Positions 1 through 5,733 of a DNA stretch of 6,305 bases are shown here, piece after piece; position 1 is the stretch's first letter, and each line of letters opens with the position of its first letter. The notes under the pieces are model-generated. The model ran no database searches and had not been told where the DNA came from. It saw only the letters and a program-made list of their open reading frames with translations. A program made the position numbers and the translations under genes. Origin of the DNA: Spirochaetia bacterium (lineage in GTDB: Bacteria > Spirochaetota > UBA4802 > UBA5550); contig JAITPE010000283.1 in the NCBI GenBank assembly GCA_031289575.1, forward strand, positions 1 through 6,305, read 5' to 3'.

Positions 1-293
1 TGCGTTTTTTCAGCGAGCGCGGGGTTGCCGTGCATTTTGTCGACCTCAATGTAAAGGCAATATCAAAGGGAGAGCTTGAAAGCGTGGAACGCAGCGTTCC
101 CCTTGAGGAACTCATGGACAAGGAGGGGCGTCTTTACGAAAAGATGAACCTTAAATATATAAGCCATGATGTAAAAGAAAAAATTTTGGAAAACTCACTG
201 CTTTTAAAGACGCCCCTTGTGCGTTTTTCGGGAAAGGCAACAGTAGGCTACACGCCGGATACATGGGCGGAATGGATCAAGGGGATGCAGTAA
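1..293 (+). CDS. ArsC/Spx-family thioredoxin-fold protein, 3' part only
   Basis: The reading frame is open from the window edge (first full codon at base 3) to TAA at 291-293, giving about 96 residues of the C-terminal part. The first visible residues, RFFSERG, match the helix that follows the active-site cysteine in ArsC-like proteins, so the CxxC or CxxxxK-type catalytic end lies outside the window. Further on, VDLN, SKGEL and the segment KTPLVRFSGKATVGY match the family core. The Arg of PLVR corresponds to the conserved arginine near the cis-proline of ArsC. The family (PF03960) includes glutaredoxin-dependent arsenate reductases and relatives such as YffB and Spx. Stand-alone chromosomal copies like this are often of unknown substrate, so arsenate reduction should not be assumed. 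A GTG at 30 could be called as a start, but homology continues upstream of it, so it is internal. Confidence 0.85.
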   Translation, partial: RFFSERGVAVHFVDLNVKAISKGELESVERSVPLEELMDKEGRLYEKMNLKYISHDVKEKILENSLLLKTPLVRFSGKATVGYTPDTWAEWIKGMQ

Positions 294-310
294 AATGCAC
301 CGCCGTCTAT

Positions 311-351
311 CCGGCCGCGGACTCAAGCGCTTCGCTTGAGTCTGCGGCCGG
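311..351. terminator. Long GC-rich hairpin between convergent genes
   Basis: Arms 311-329 and 333-351 pair over 19 bp with a single G-U wobble and a loop of about 3 bases (CTT). It starts 17 bases after the ArsC-like stop. Neither strand has a T-run after the stem, so it is not a textbook intrinsic terminator. It may act as an mRNA 3'-end stabiliser, a bidirectional terminator helped by Rho, or a copy of a dispersed palindromic repeat. Confidence 0.5.
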
Positions 352-366
352 CCTGGCAGCAATAGG

Positions 367-396
367 ATTTATGGGCATCGCGCAATGCCCATAAAT
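367..396. terminator. Hairpin at the 3' end of ppiB
   Basis: Perfect 12-bp arms 367-378 and 385-396 enclose a 6-base loop. The 385-396 arm touches the ppiB stop codon (396-398, read on -), so the hairpin lies directly at the end of the ppiB message. It is A/T-rich at the base and GC-rich in the middle, with no long T-run after it on either strand. Its position between two convergent genes favours a role as 3'-end or termination signal. Confidence 0.5.
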
Positions 397-917
397 TAGA
401 CTTTCTGCGGTTCCGGATACTCAAGCCCTTTGGCGTCGATAGTCACCTTTTTCATGCGCTGGTCTTCTTTGGGCTTGTCCATGGAATTTTTAGGCATATT
501 GACTATTTTATCCACAGTTTCCATTCCCGAAGTAACTCTTCCGAAAGCCGCGTACATTCCGTCAAGGTGGTCGGATTTGGCCGTCATTATAAAAAACTGG
601 GAACCGGCCGAATCCGGGTTATTTGTGCGCGCCATGGAAATTACGCCGCGGTCATGAATAAGCGGATTGGTAAAGCCGTTCAGGGAAAACTCTCCCTTTA
701 TGGTATACCCCGGGCCGCCCGTTCCTGCGCCTTGGGGACAGCCGGCTTGAATCATAAAACCGGGAATTACCCTGTGGAAAATTAGTCCGTCATAGTACCC
801 TTTACTCACAAGATTTATGAAATTATTAACGGTATTTGGGGCCGTCTCGGGATAAAGTTCAACCGTGACGGTACCTCCGTCTTCCATTTCTATTGTTACA
901 ACAGGATTTGAGTTCAT
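396..917 (-). CDS. ppiB: Peptidyl-prolyl cis-trans isomerase, cyclophilin type
   Basis: A 173-residue cyclophilin that catalyses cis-trans isomerisation of X-Pro peptide bonds during protein folding. No signal peptide is present, so it is cytoplasmic. Single-domain bacterial cyclophilins are about this long. Active-site residues are visible: F47-H48-R49 (the catalytic Arg of human CypA R55), F54, Q57, Q107, F109, L118, and the F125-G126 core. The CypA Trp121 position is His117 (SDHLDG), and CypA His126 is Tyr122. A change at Trp121 generally weakens cyclosporin binding but leaves isomerase function. The C-terminal tail EYPEPQKV is shared with clostridial and treponemal cyclophilins, as I recall them. 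The start was chosen at ATG 915-917 because GAAGGAG ends 6 bases before it and homology begins at VVTIEM. A longer in-frame start at 1073 would add 52 unrelated residues. The gene is transcribed alone, convergent with the ArsC-like gene. Confidence 0.95.
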   Translation of the reverse strand: MNSNPVVTIEMEDGGTVTVELYPETAPNTVNNFINLVSKGYYDGLIFHRVIPGFMIQAGCPQGAGTGGPGYTIKGEFSLNGFTNPLIHDRGVISMARTNNPDSAGSQFFIMTAKSDHLDGMYAAFGRVTSGMETVDKIVNMPKNSMDKPKEDQRMKKVTIDAKGLEYPEPQKV

Positions 918-923
918 GCAAAG

Positions 924-930
924 CTCCTTC
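924..930 (-). promoter_or_regulatory. Ribosome binding site deciding the ppiB start
   Basis: Read on -, GAAGGAG lies 6 bases before the ATG at 917. This strong Shine-Dalgarno match selects the 173-residue form over the upstream in-frame ATGs. Confidence 0.85.
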
Positions 931-951
931 ATAATATATAATAAATGCTGA

Positions 952-980
952 TTTTTAAGCCTTTCGAAAACTCCTGTCAA
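952..980 (-). promoter_or_regulatory. Probable sigma-70 promoter of ppiB
   Basis: Read on -, a perfect TTGACA (-35, bases 975-980) is followed after 17 bases by TAAAAA (-10, bases 952-957, 4 of 6 consensus positions). Transcription would start near 945, giving a leader of about 28 bases before the ppiB ATG. The -35 is convincing, the -10 is weak. Confidence 0.55.
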
Positions 981-996
981 TACATTTTTTGAAAGG
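960..996. repeat. Inverted repeat flanking the ppiB -35 box
   Basis: Arms 960-970 (CCTTTCGAAAA) and 986-996 (TTTTTGAAAGG) are complementary at 10 of 11 positions. They are separated by 15 bases that contain the TTGACA of the ppiB promoter. The layout resembles an operator, but an AT-rich chance match is possible. No regulator gene is in the window. Confidence 0.35.
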
Positions 997-1003
997 AGCA
1001 GTT

Positions 1004-1036
1004 TATTTTTAGGGGGCGTCAGAGCCCCTGAAAATA
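1004..1036. repeat. Hairpin between two divergent promoters
   Basis: Arms 1004-1015 and 1025-1036 pair over 12 positions, including one G-T, around a 9-base loop, with an AGGGG/CCCCT core. It lies upstream of both the leftward ppiB promoter and the rightward promoter at 1040. Neither predicted transcript includes it, so it may act as DNA (operator) or be a relic terminator. There is no T-run after it. Confidence 0.45.
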
Positions 1037-1039
1037 GAT

Positions 1040-1069
1040 TTGACAGAAAAGCAAGAATATAAATAAAAT
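1040..1069 (+). promoter_or_regulatory. Probable sigma-70 promoter of the lipoprotein-tag unit
   Basis: Perfect TTGACA at 1040-1045, an 18-base spacer, then TAAAAT at 1064-1069 (5 of 6 consensus positions). The expected transcription start is near 1076. It points at the short frame beginning at 1096 and at the YwqK-like gene beginning at 1148, and probably also drives tag. Confidence 0.6.
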
Positions 1070-1095
1070 TCAATATACGAAAAGGATGTTAAAAT

Positions 1096-1197
1096 ATGAA
1101 TTCGCTCAATCTATCAAAGCGGATATATTTGCAAAAGATGAAGAAAGGTGAAAAAAATATATATTATAATGATAATTATTATGACAAATATAAGTAA
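1096..1197 (+). CDS. Short 33-codon frame overlapping the start of the YwqK-like gene
   Basis: ATG at 1096-1098 is preceded by AAAGGA (1081-1086) at a good distance and lies about 20 bases after the predicted transcription start. It encodes 33 residues, basic in the first half (SKR, MKKGEK), ending at TAA 1195-1197 in a Tyr/Asn-rich tail. It overlaps the next gene's 5' end in another frame by 50 bases. It may be a leader peptide for translational coupling. Alternatively it may be the true N-terminus of the lipoprotein, shifted out of frame at the seven-A run at 1151-1157. I recognise no family. Confidence 0.3.
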   Translation: MNSLNLSKRIYLQKMKKGEKNIYYNDNYYDKYK

Positions 1198-2221
1198 TTG
1201 TATGGCTTGTGACAATACGACAGACAGTATTGAATCAATAAAAGTAACTGTTAAAGTTATGAAGGATTCGGCTTCCGAATATGTAACACACGAAATTAAA
1301 AAAGAGGATTGGCCGATTATCTTGAACACCATAGAAAATATGGTATATGACGAAAAACAACACAGTGAAAAAAATCCGCATGGTTACATGTTGAAAATGG
1401 CTGAACCAACGTATAAAGTTGAAATACATTATAAAGAAAATAATGCAGTGAAAACAATGCTTGTATGGGGCGGTGGACGTGTCAAGTTTAATGGAAAATG
1501 GTATCATATCAAAAATAGTTATACTCTTACCACTTTATTGGAAAATAAAACAATAACATTAAACCCCAACGAAGAAAACGATGTTGGCAAATTAACCGAC
1601 TTAAAGGGATTTGATGAGCATTTTGTTTATATGTCCGATGAGAATATATTGTTGGAAAAACCCACGCTAAAGCCCTATACCGGCAAAATTACAGCAATAC
1701 ATAATAAAGATTATCGTGAAGAATTAAATTATGAAAACGGCTACTTATCAGGTTGGCAAGTGATATATTTTGGCGGACACTATACGACATTCAGAGTACA
1801 AAAAGCCATTAAAGCAGATAATAATGAGATTCTGGAGTATCGCAGCGATGATAATATTTTGGATATTTTTGAGTATTACAATTATTATGAAAACGGAAAA
1901 CTTTGGTTTTCAAGAACCAAAGAAGGCAAAAACAACTATAAGGAAGTTTATCATTATAAAACAGGCGCGAAAGAAAAGGAAGGACATACAGAATATATGC
2001 ATTTAGAAACCGATTACGGTGCTGAAATCGGAAATGAATATGTAAAAACAGGTCATTGGATACACTATCACGAAAACGGACAAATTGCTTCGGAAGGCGA
2101 ATATGGCAGTGCAATCCGTTTAAACGGAGAGACAGGTTCAATCAAAATATGGAAATATTATAACGAAAAAGGGGAATTAATCGAAACAAAAGATTATGGC
2201 AGTAGAGGAGAAAAACGATAA
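1148..2221 (+). CDS. Probable lipoprotein with YwqK/MORN-type repeats
   Basis: A 357-residue protein from GTG 1148. The N-terminus (KK, then about nine mostly Ile/Met residues, then cysteines at 18 and 21) looks like a lipoprotein signal with a poor lipobox (ISNC or CMAC), suggesting export and lipid anchoring. Residues about 29-135 form a separate alpha/beta-looking domain (KEDWPIILNTIENM, PTYKVEIHY, GKWYHI) that I cannot name. Residues about 176-350 carry repeats of the YwqK/MORN_2 type: YTGK at 177-180, then NYENGYLSGW, YYENGKLWF, YHYKTGAKEKEG, GHWIHYHENGQIASEGEY, KIWKYYNEKGELIETKDY. Such proteins are often labelled YwqK-family antitoxin, but this is rarely demonstrated and no toxin partner adjoins. 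The start is uncertain: GTG 1148 has AAGAAAG directly against it instead of a spaced site. Base composition is clearly more AT-rich than in the TRAP and ppiB genes, which may mark acquisition. tag follows 8 bases after the stop. Confidence 0.75.
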   Translation: MKKIYIIMIIIMTNISNCMACDNTTDSIESIKVTVKVMKDSASEYVTHEIKKEDWPIILNTIENMVYDEKQHSEKNPHGYMLKMAEPTYKVEIHYKENNAVKTMLVWGGGRVKFNGKWYHIKNSYTLTTLLENKTITLNPNEENDVGKLTDLKGFDEHFVYMSDENILLEKPTLKPYTGKITAIHNKDYREELNYENGYLSGWQVIYFGGHYTTFRVQKAIKADNNEILEYRSDDNILDIFEYYNYYENGKLWFSRTKEGKNNYKEVYHYKTGAKEKEGHTEYMHLETDYGAEIGNEYVKTGHWIHYHENGQIASEGEYGSAIRLNGETGSIKIWKYYNEKGELIETKDYGSRGEKR

Positions 2222-2229
2222 AAAACAAT

Positions 2230-2805
2230 ATGAATATAACAAACACAATACAACGTTGCGGATGGTGTGGTACAGACCCGCTCTATGTCCAATATCACGA
2301 CGAAGAATGGGGCCGTGAGGTAACCGATGATAGCAAGATGTTTGAATTTCTTGTATTGGAAAGCTCACAAGCAGGATTAAGTTGGATTACAATCCTGCGG
2401 CGGAGAGAAAACTACCGGCAGGCATTTGCCGGATTTGATGCCGCGAAAGTGGCAGCATTTACGGCAGAAGATGCGGAGCGCCTAATGCAGGATGCTGGGA
2501 TTATCCGCAACCGGAAGAAGATAGAATATACTATTTCCAACGCGCGTCATTTTCTTGAAATCCAGCAAGAGTTTGGAAGTTTTTGTGATTATCTGAAATC
2601 CTTTTTGCCGGATAAGAAACCAATTATCAACCATTGGAAGACGCTCAAGGAACTTCCTGCCTCCACACCATTATCCGATACAATCAGTAAAGACATGAAA
2701 AAAAGAGGCTTTAAGTTTTTCGGCACGACGATTTGTTATGCCCATTTGCAAGCTGTCGGGTATGTTAATGATCATTTGGTTGATTGTATGTTTCATGAGC
2801 TTTAA
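2230..2805 (+). CDS. tag: DNA-3-methyladenine glycosylase I
   Basis: A 191-residue Tag protein, close to the 187 of E. coli Tag. It removes 3-methyladenine from alkylated DNA in the cytoplasm, the first step of base excision repair. The zinc ligands of E. coli Tag (C4, H17, H175, C179) appear as C10, H23, H182 and C186. The catalytic Glu38 corresponds to E44, Tyr16 to Y22 and Trp46 to W52 (AGLSWITIL). The motifs RCGWCGTDPLY, DAGIIRNR, SKDMKKRGFKFFGTTICYAH and VNDHLVDC are all intact, so the enzyme should be active. ATG 2230 is the only standard start compatible with the CGW motif. The nearest Shine-Dalgarno, GAGGAG at 2205-2210, is 19 bases away, so initiation probably depends on ribosomes ending at 2221 on the upstream gene. 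It probably shares that gene's promoter. A terminator-like hairpin follows. Confidence 0.95.
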   Translation: MNITNTIQRCGWCGTDPLYVQYHDEEWGREVTDDSKMFEFLVLESSQAGLSWITILRRRENYRQAFAGFDAAKVAAFTAEDAERLMQDAGIIRNRKKIEYTISNARHFLEIQQEFGSFCDYLKSFLPDKKPIINHWKTLKELPASTPLSDTISKDMKKRGFKFFGTTICYAHLQAVGYVNDHLVDCMFHEL

Positions 2806-2812
2806 ATACCGC

Positions 2813-2842
2813 AACATAGACGCGATTTATCGCGTCTATGTT
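2813..2842. terminator. Bidirectional terminator between tag and dctM
   Basis: Perfect 13-bp arms 2813-2825 and 2830-2842 enclose a 4-base loop (TTTA), with ACGCGA/TCGCGT in the stem. It starts 8 bases after the tag stop and ends 5 bases from the dctM stop on the other strand. On + it is followed by a T-rich stretch (TTAACTTTA), typical of an imperfect intrinsic terminator. On - the following sequence is not T-rich, so it may serve dctM mainly as a 3'-end stabiliser. Confidence 0.75.
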
Positions 2843-2847
2843 TAACT

Positions 2848-4149
2848 TTAATGAATCAGGTTGGGCAGAAAAAGAACTATCTGCGGAAAAGCAATCACCA
2901 GCAGCATTCCTACAACAAGCGCGATGATGAACGGAATCACCCCCTTGAAGATAACCTGCAGCGGTACATTTCTCGCAACACCGCTTACAACATAAACGCT
3001 TACCCCCACAGGCGGCGTGAGAACTCCTATCTGGCTGACCATTACAATTATTACGCCGAACCATATAGGGTCAAATCCGAGGTGCAGAATCACCGGGTAG
3101 AATATCGGCACGGTCAGCATGATAAGCGCCAGCGAATCAATAAAGCAGCCGCCGAGCATGTAAATAAGAATGATTATACAGATGATAGCCGTTGCCGGCA
3201 GGTTAATGGCCGATATCCATGAAGCTATATCGTACGGAATCCTTGATACGGCAAGGAAATGCCCAAACACCGTAGCGCCGGCGACGATTATCATTATCAT
3301 ACATGTTGTGCGTGTAGTTTCAAACAGGGATGATATAAAGCCGTCCCAGGTAAGCGTTCCGCGTACAACTGCCATAAGGATTGTAGAAAAAGCGCCGATG
3401 GCTCCGGCCTCGGTCGGGGTAAAGAAGCCGAGAAAAAGTCCGCCCAGGACGACTATGAATATCAGCAGTGTTTCAAAGACTCCCTGCAGTGATTTAAACC
3501 TTTCCTTCCATGTTGCTTTTGGGCCGGCCGGGCCGAGCTCAGGGTCAATGGTTGCCCAGATCAAAATTGTTATTACAAAGAGAAAAACGAGCAAAAGTCC
3601 CGGAATAACTCCGGCCATGAAGAGCTTGCCGATGGACTGTTCCGTAAGGATTCCGTATACTATGAAGATGACGCTCGGCGGAATCAAAATCCCAAGGCTT
3701 CCGCCGGCCGCCACGACCCCAGTCGCGAGTCCGGGCTTGTAGTTGTACCTTTTCATTTCCGGCAGAGTGGCCGCTGCCATTGTGGCGGCCGTAGCATTGG
3801 TGGAGCCGCAAACCGCGGAAAAGGCCGCGCAGGCTCCCACAGTTGCCATGGCTAACCCTCCGGGCAGATGGCCTATGAACCTGTAGGCGGTATCAAACAA
3901 ACGGCTGCTTATGCCCGCGTGGAAAGCAACCTGTCCCATCAGTACAAAGAGAGGAATTACCGTAAGGTCGTGGGATGCGAACACGCTGAAGAAATCTTTT
4001 GCCAAAAGATTCAGGGCTGCGTCTCCCGTTACAATGACCCCAAATCCGGCAGCGCCTATGATTGCTATGAGAAAGCCTATAGGCATTCTGGAAAAAATTA
4101 AAACAAAGAGGGCCGCGATTCCTATTATGCCGACAAGTGTAGGTGTCAT
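2848..4149 (-). CDS. dctM: TRAP transporter large permease subunit DctM
   Basis: A 433-residue, very hydrophobic integral membrane protein, the usual length for DctM (about 425-435). It is the translocating subunit of a tripartite ATP-independent periplasmic transporter, moving a carboxylate substrate inward with cation (usually Na+) co-transport. About a dozen hydrophobic segments are visible. Family signatures are GSLGILIPPSV (150-160, also FSAVCGSTNATAATM at 110-124), FFTPTEAGAIGAF (242-254) and SQIGVLTPPVGV (372-383). The last two thirds are the paired inverted-topology elements typical of the ion-transporter superfamily. ATG 4149 has GAGGAG 10 bases upstream (4160-4165) and overlaps the dctQ stop as ATGA, so the two membrane subunits are translationally coupled. 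It is the last gene of the dctPQM operon and ends next to the terminator at 2813-2842. The substrate cannot be told from this subunit. Confidence 0.96.
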   Translation of the reverse strand: MTPTLVGIIGIAALFVLIFSRMPIGFLIAIIGAAGFGVIVTGDAALNLLAKDFFSVFASHDLTVIPLFVLMGQVAFHAGISSRLFDTAYRFIGHLPGGLAMATVGACAAFSAVCGSTNATAATMAAATLPEMKRYNYKPGLATGVVAAGGSLGILIPPSVIFIVYGILTEQSIGKLFMAGVIPGLLLVFLFVITILIWATIDPELGPAGPKATWKERFKSLQGVFETLLIFIVVLGGLFLGFFTPTEAGAIGAFSTILMAVVRGTLTWDGFISSLFETTRTTCMIMIIVAGATVFGHFLAVSRIPYDIASWISAINLPATAIICIIILIYMLGGCFIDSLALIMLTVPIFYPVILHLGFDPIWFGVIIVMVSQIGVLTPPVGVSVYVVSGVARNVPLQVIFKGVIPFIIALVVGMLLVIAFPQIVLFLPNLIH

Positions 4150-4631
4150 TCCGTATCCGCTCCTCGAACAGTCCGCATCGCTTCAACTACAAGGGCAAGG
4201 CAAAGAAGAAGCGAACCTAATGTTACTCCAAACACAAACGGGTAGGTGTGAATCTGCAGTGTGGGCGAAACCTCTCCGGCAGCCCTGAGCTGCGCCGCGT
4301 AAAGAAAGCTTTGCCATGAAAGCACGGCGAAAAGCGTGAAAGCCACGCAGGCGTTTATAAACTTTATCGCGCGTTTTGCGCGGCGCGGCAAATGCTGTAC
4401 CAGAAAATCAACCGAGATATGCCCCTTTTGCAATGATGTGTATCCAAGTGAAAAGGAGATCGCAAGCGTACTGCAAAGGCCCACTAATTCGTAGCATCCG
4501 GTTATTGAGATCCGGAAAATTCTAAGGAATACGTCTAATGTTGTCAAAAGCATTATAAATACAATGGAAGCGGCGGCAATCCAATTGCCTATGTCTGCAA
4601 TTTTGACAATGAGTTTTTCAAACTTTATCAT
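4146..4631 (-). CDS. dctQ: TRAP transporter small permease subunit DctQ
   Basis: A 161-residue membrane protein with four predicted membrane helices at about residues 15-37, 48-67, 90-112 and 129-151, the standard DctQ topology and length. The segment around residues 60-78 (FSLGYTSLQKGHISVDFLV) is the family signature, with E48 in the preceding helix. DctQ binds DctM in the cytoplasmic membrane and is needed for transport; its scaffold helps position the complex against the membrane and the binding protein. ATG 4631 has GGAG (4638-4641) 6 bases upstream. The gene starts 23 bases after dctP and overlaps dctM by 4 bases (ATGA). Its ribosome binding site is buried in a small hairpin, described separately, which suggests that its translation depends on dctP translation. 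Confidence 0.93.
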   Translation of the reverse strand: MIKFEKLIVKIADIGNWIAAASIVFIMLLTTLDVFLRIFRISITGCYELVGLCSTLAISFSLGYTSLQKGHISVDFLVQHLPRRAKRAIKFINACVAFTLFAVLSWQSFLYAAQLRAAGEVSPTLQIHTYPFVFGVTLGSLLLCLALVVEAMRTVRGADTE

Positions 4632-4636
4632 GTTAT

Positions 4637-4653
4637 ACTCCGCAAAGCGGAAT
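4637..4653 (-). promoter_or_regulatory. Hairpin covering the dctQ ribosome binding site
   Basis: In the - strand transcript a 7-bp stem (bases 4637-4643 with 4647-4653, one G-U) closes a UUU loop. The dctQ GGAG (4638-4641) lies entirely in the 3' arm, and the stem begins one base after the dctP stop. A ribosome finishing dctP would open it. This fits translational coupling and lower output of DctQ/DctM than of DctP. Confidence 0.5.
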
Positions 4654-4654
4654 A

Positions 4655-5680
4655 TTACTTGCTGTAGGCAGCGATCAGCTTTCTTAAATCACTCACTGCC
4701 TTGCCGCCGTCAAAGCCTTGCTTCTTCTTGGATTCATTGATATAGTCTGATATTACAGGTTCCACAGCCTTGGCCCACCGCCCGCTCTCCGCGGGAGAAA
4801 GAGTGAGTATCTCATTCCCAAGGCTCTTTGTGTATTCCTTAGCCTCGTTGTCAGCCGTGTCCCATGCTTTGCCGTGGATGTCGATCCATTCATTGCTAAC
4901 ATCGGTAAATACTTTTTTTATTTCATCGGGGAGCGCGTTCCATTTATTATTGTTTATGATAACAAACATGGCTGTTGTGTACCCTACGCTGGAACAGTCT
5001 GTTGTATACTTTACAACCTCGGCCTGTCTCCAGTCCTTGAGGGTTTCTATAGGCGTAAAGGTTCCTTCAACAACGCCTCTTTGCAAAGATTCATATGTGG
5101 CGCCCTGAGACATCGCAATGGGAGTTCCGCCCAGCACATCTACGACTTTTGCGCTGAGTCCGGTTGAGCGGATCTTGAGCCCCTTGAGTTCCTCAAGGGT
5201 TCTTACCGGTTTCTTTGTATGCAAAAGGCCGGGGCCGTGCGCGTGAAGGTAGAGTACCTTTACGTTTTTGAGTTCATCGGGCTGCTGTGTATTATAGTAT
5301 TCATTTACAATTCTTGTCGCGGCAAATCCGTTTGGGTAGCCAAGGGGGAGGTCGGCGGCTTCCATTACCGGAAAACGCCCGCGCGTATATGAGAAGCAGG
5401 ACATCCCCAGATCGGAGAGGCCTTTGACAACGCCGTCGTAACATTCATTGGCATTGGTCAGCGTTCCGCTTGGAAATATGTTGATCTTTACGGCGCCTGC
5501 GGTTCTTTTCGCTATTTCATCGGCCCAGTCCGATGCGGCTTTTGTCTGAGCGTGTGTAGGCGGAAAAAATATGCTATAGGAGAATTCATAATAATAATTT
5601 TTACCCGACTCTTTTTTACACGATACGTAAAAAACGGTCATCGCAAAAAGCATGGCAAGAAAAAGTATTGTTTTTTTCAT
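4655..5680 (-). CDS. dctP: TRAP transporter substrate-binding lipoprotein DctP
   Basis: A 341-residue DctP/SBP_bac_7-family extracytoplasmic binding protein that captures the substrate and delivers it to DctQM. Residues 1-20 form a signal peptide (MKKTILFLAMLFAMTVF) ending YVSC, so C21 is the likely lipidated cysteine. This gives a membrane-anchored lipoprotein instead of the soluble form common in Proteobacteria; the lipobox is loose, as seen in spirochaetes. Family features include HAQTKAASDWADEI (43-56), IFPSGTL (68-74), PLGYP (112-116), LKGLKIRSTG (165-174) and GVVEGTFTP (202-210). R171 sits where the conserved arginine of SiaP and DctP binds the substrate carboxylate, so an organic acid ligand is expected, identity unknown. 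ATG 5680 was chosen because AAGGAG (5687-5692) is 6 bases upstream; the in-frame ATG at 5734 would place 18 charged residues before the signal peptide. First gene of the operon. Confidence 0.95.
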   Translation of the reverse strand: MKKTILFLAMLFAMTVFYVSCKKESGKNYYYEFSYSIFFPPTHAQTKAASDWADEIAKRTAGAVKINIFPSGTLTNANECYDGVVKGLSDLGMSCFSYTRGRFPVMEAADLPLGYPNGFAATRIVNEYYNTQQPDELKNVKVLYLHAHGPGLLHTKKPVRTLEELKGLKIRSTGLSAKVVDVLGGTPIAMSQGATYESLQRGVVEGTFTPIETLKDWRQAEVVKYTTDCSSVGYTTAMFVIINNNKWNALPDEIKKVFTDVSNEWIDIHGKAWDTADNEAKEYTKSLGNEILTLSPAESGRWAKAVEPVISDYINESKKKQGFDGGKAVSDLRKLIAAYSK

Positions 5681-5686
5681 ATGAAT

Positions 5687-5692
5687 CTCCTT
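5687..5692 (-). promoter_or_regulatory. Ribosome binding site deciding the dctP start
   Basis: AAGGAG, read on -, lies 6 bases before ATG 5680. It supports the start directly at the MKK signal peptide and argues against the upstream ATG at 5734, which falls in the predicted -10 box. Confidence 0.85.
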
Positions 5693-5710
5693 TTTTATTT
5701 TATTGTTAAT

Positions 5711-5723
5711 CCGGCTGCGCCGG
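5711..5723 (-). promoter_or_regulatory. Small GC hairpin in the dctP leader
   Basis: CCGGC (5711-5715) pairs with GCCGG (5719-5723) around a 3-base loop inside an otherwise AT-rich leader, about 20 bases upstream of the dctP ribosome binding site. It could protect the 5' end of the transcript. It is too short and has no alternative pairing partner that would suggest a riboswitch. Confidence 0.3.
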
Positions 5724-5733
5724 TTAGTGCACA

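Noticed and set aside
918..1073. 52-residue N-terminal extension of ppiB from ATG 1073
   Set aside because: It runs through the promoter and the central hairpin, has no family similarity, and the strong GAAGGAG lies just before the ATG at 917.
1809..2141. 110-codon open frame on - opposite the YwqK-like gene
   Set aside because: Shadow frame in AT-rich coding sequence, with no start context and a biased His/Leu/Phe composition.
2851..3222. 123-codon open frame on + opposite the 3' end of dctM
   Set aside because: Shadow of dctM with low-complexity, charged composition and no recognisable family.
3170..3742. 190-codon open frame on + inside dctM
   Set aside because: It is antisense to a gene with clear family motifs; its open state follows from the codon use of dctM, and it shows no domain or ribosome site of note.
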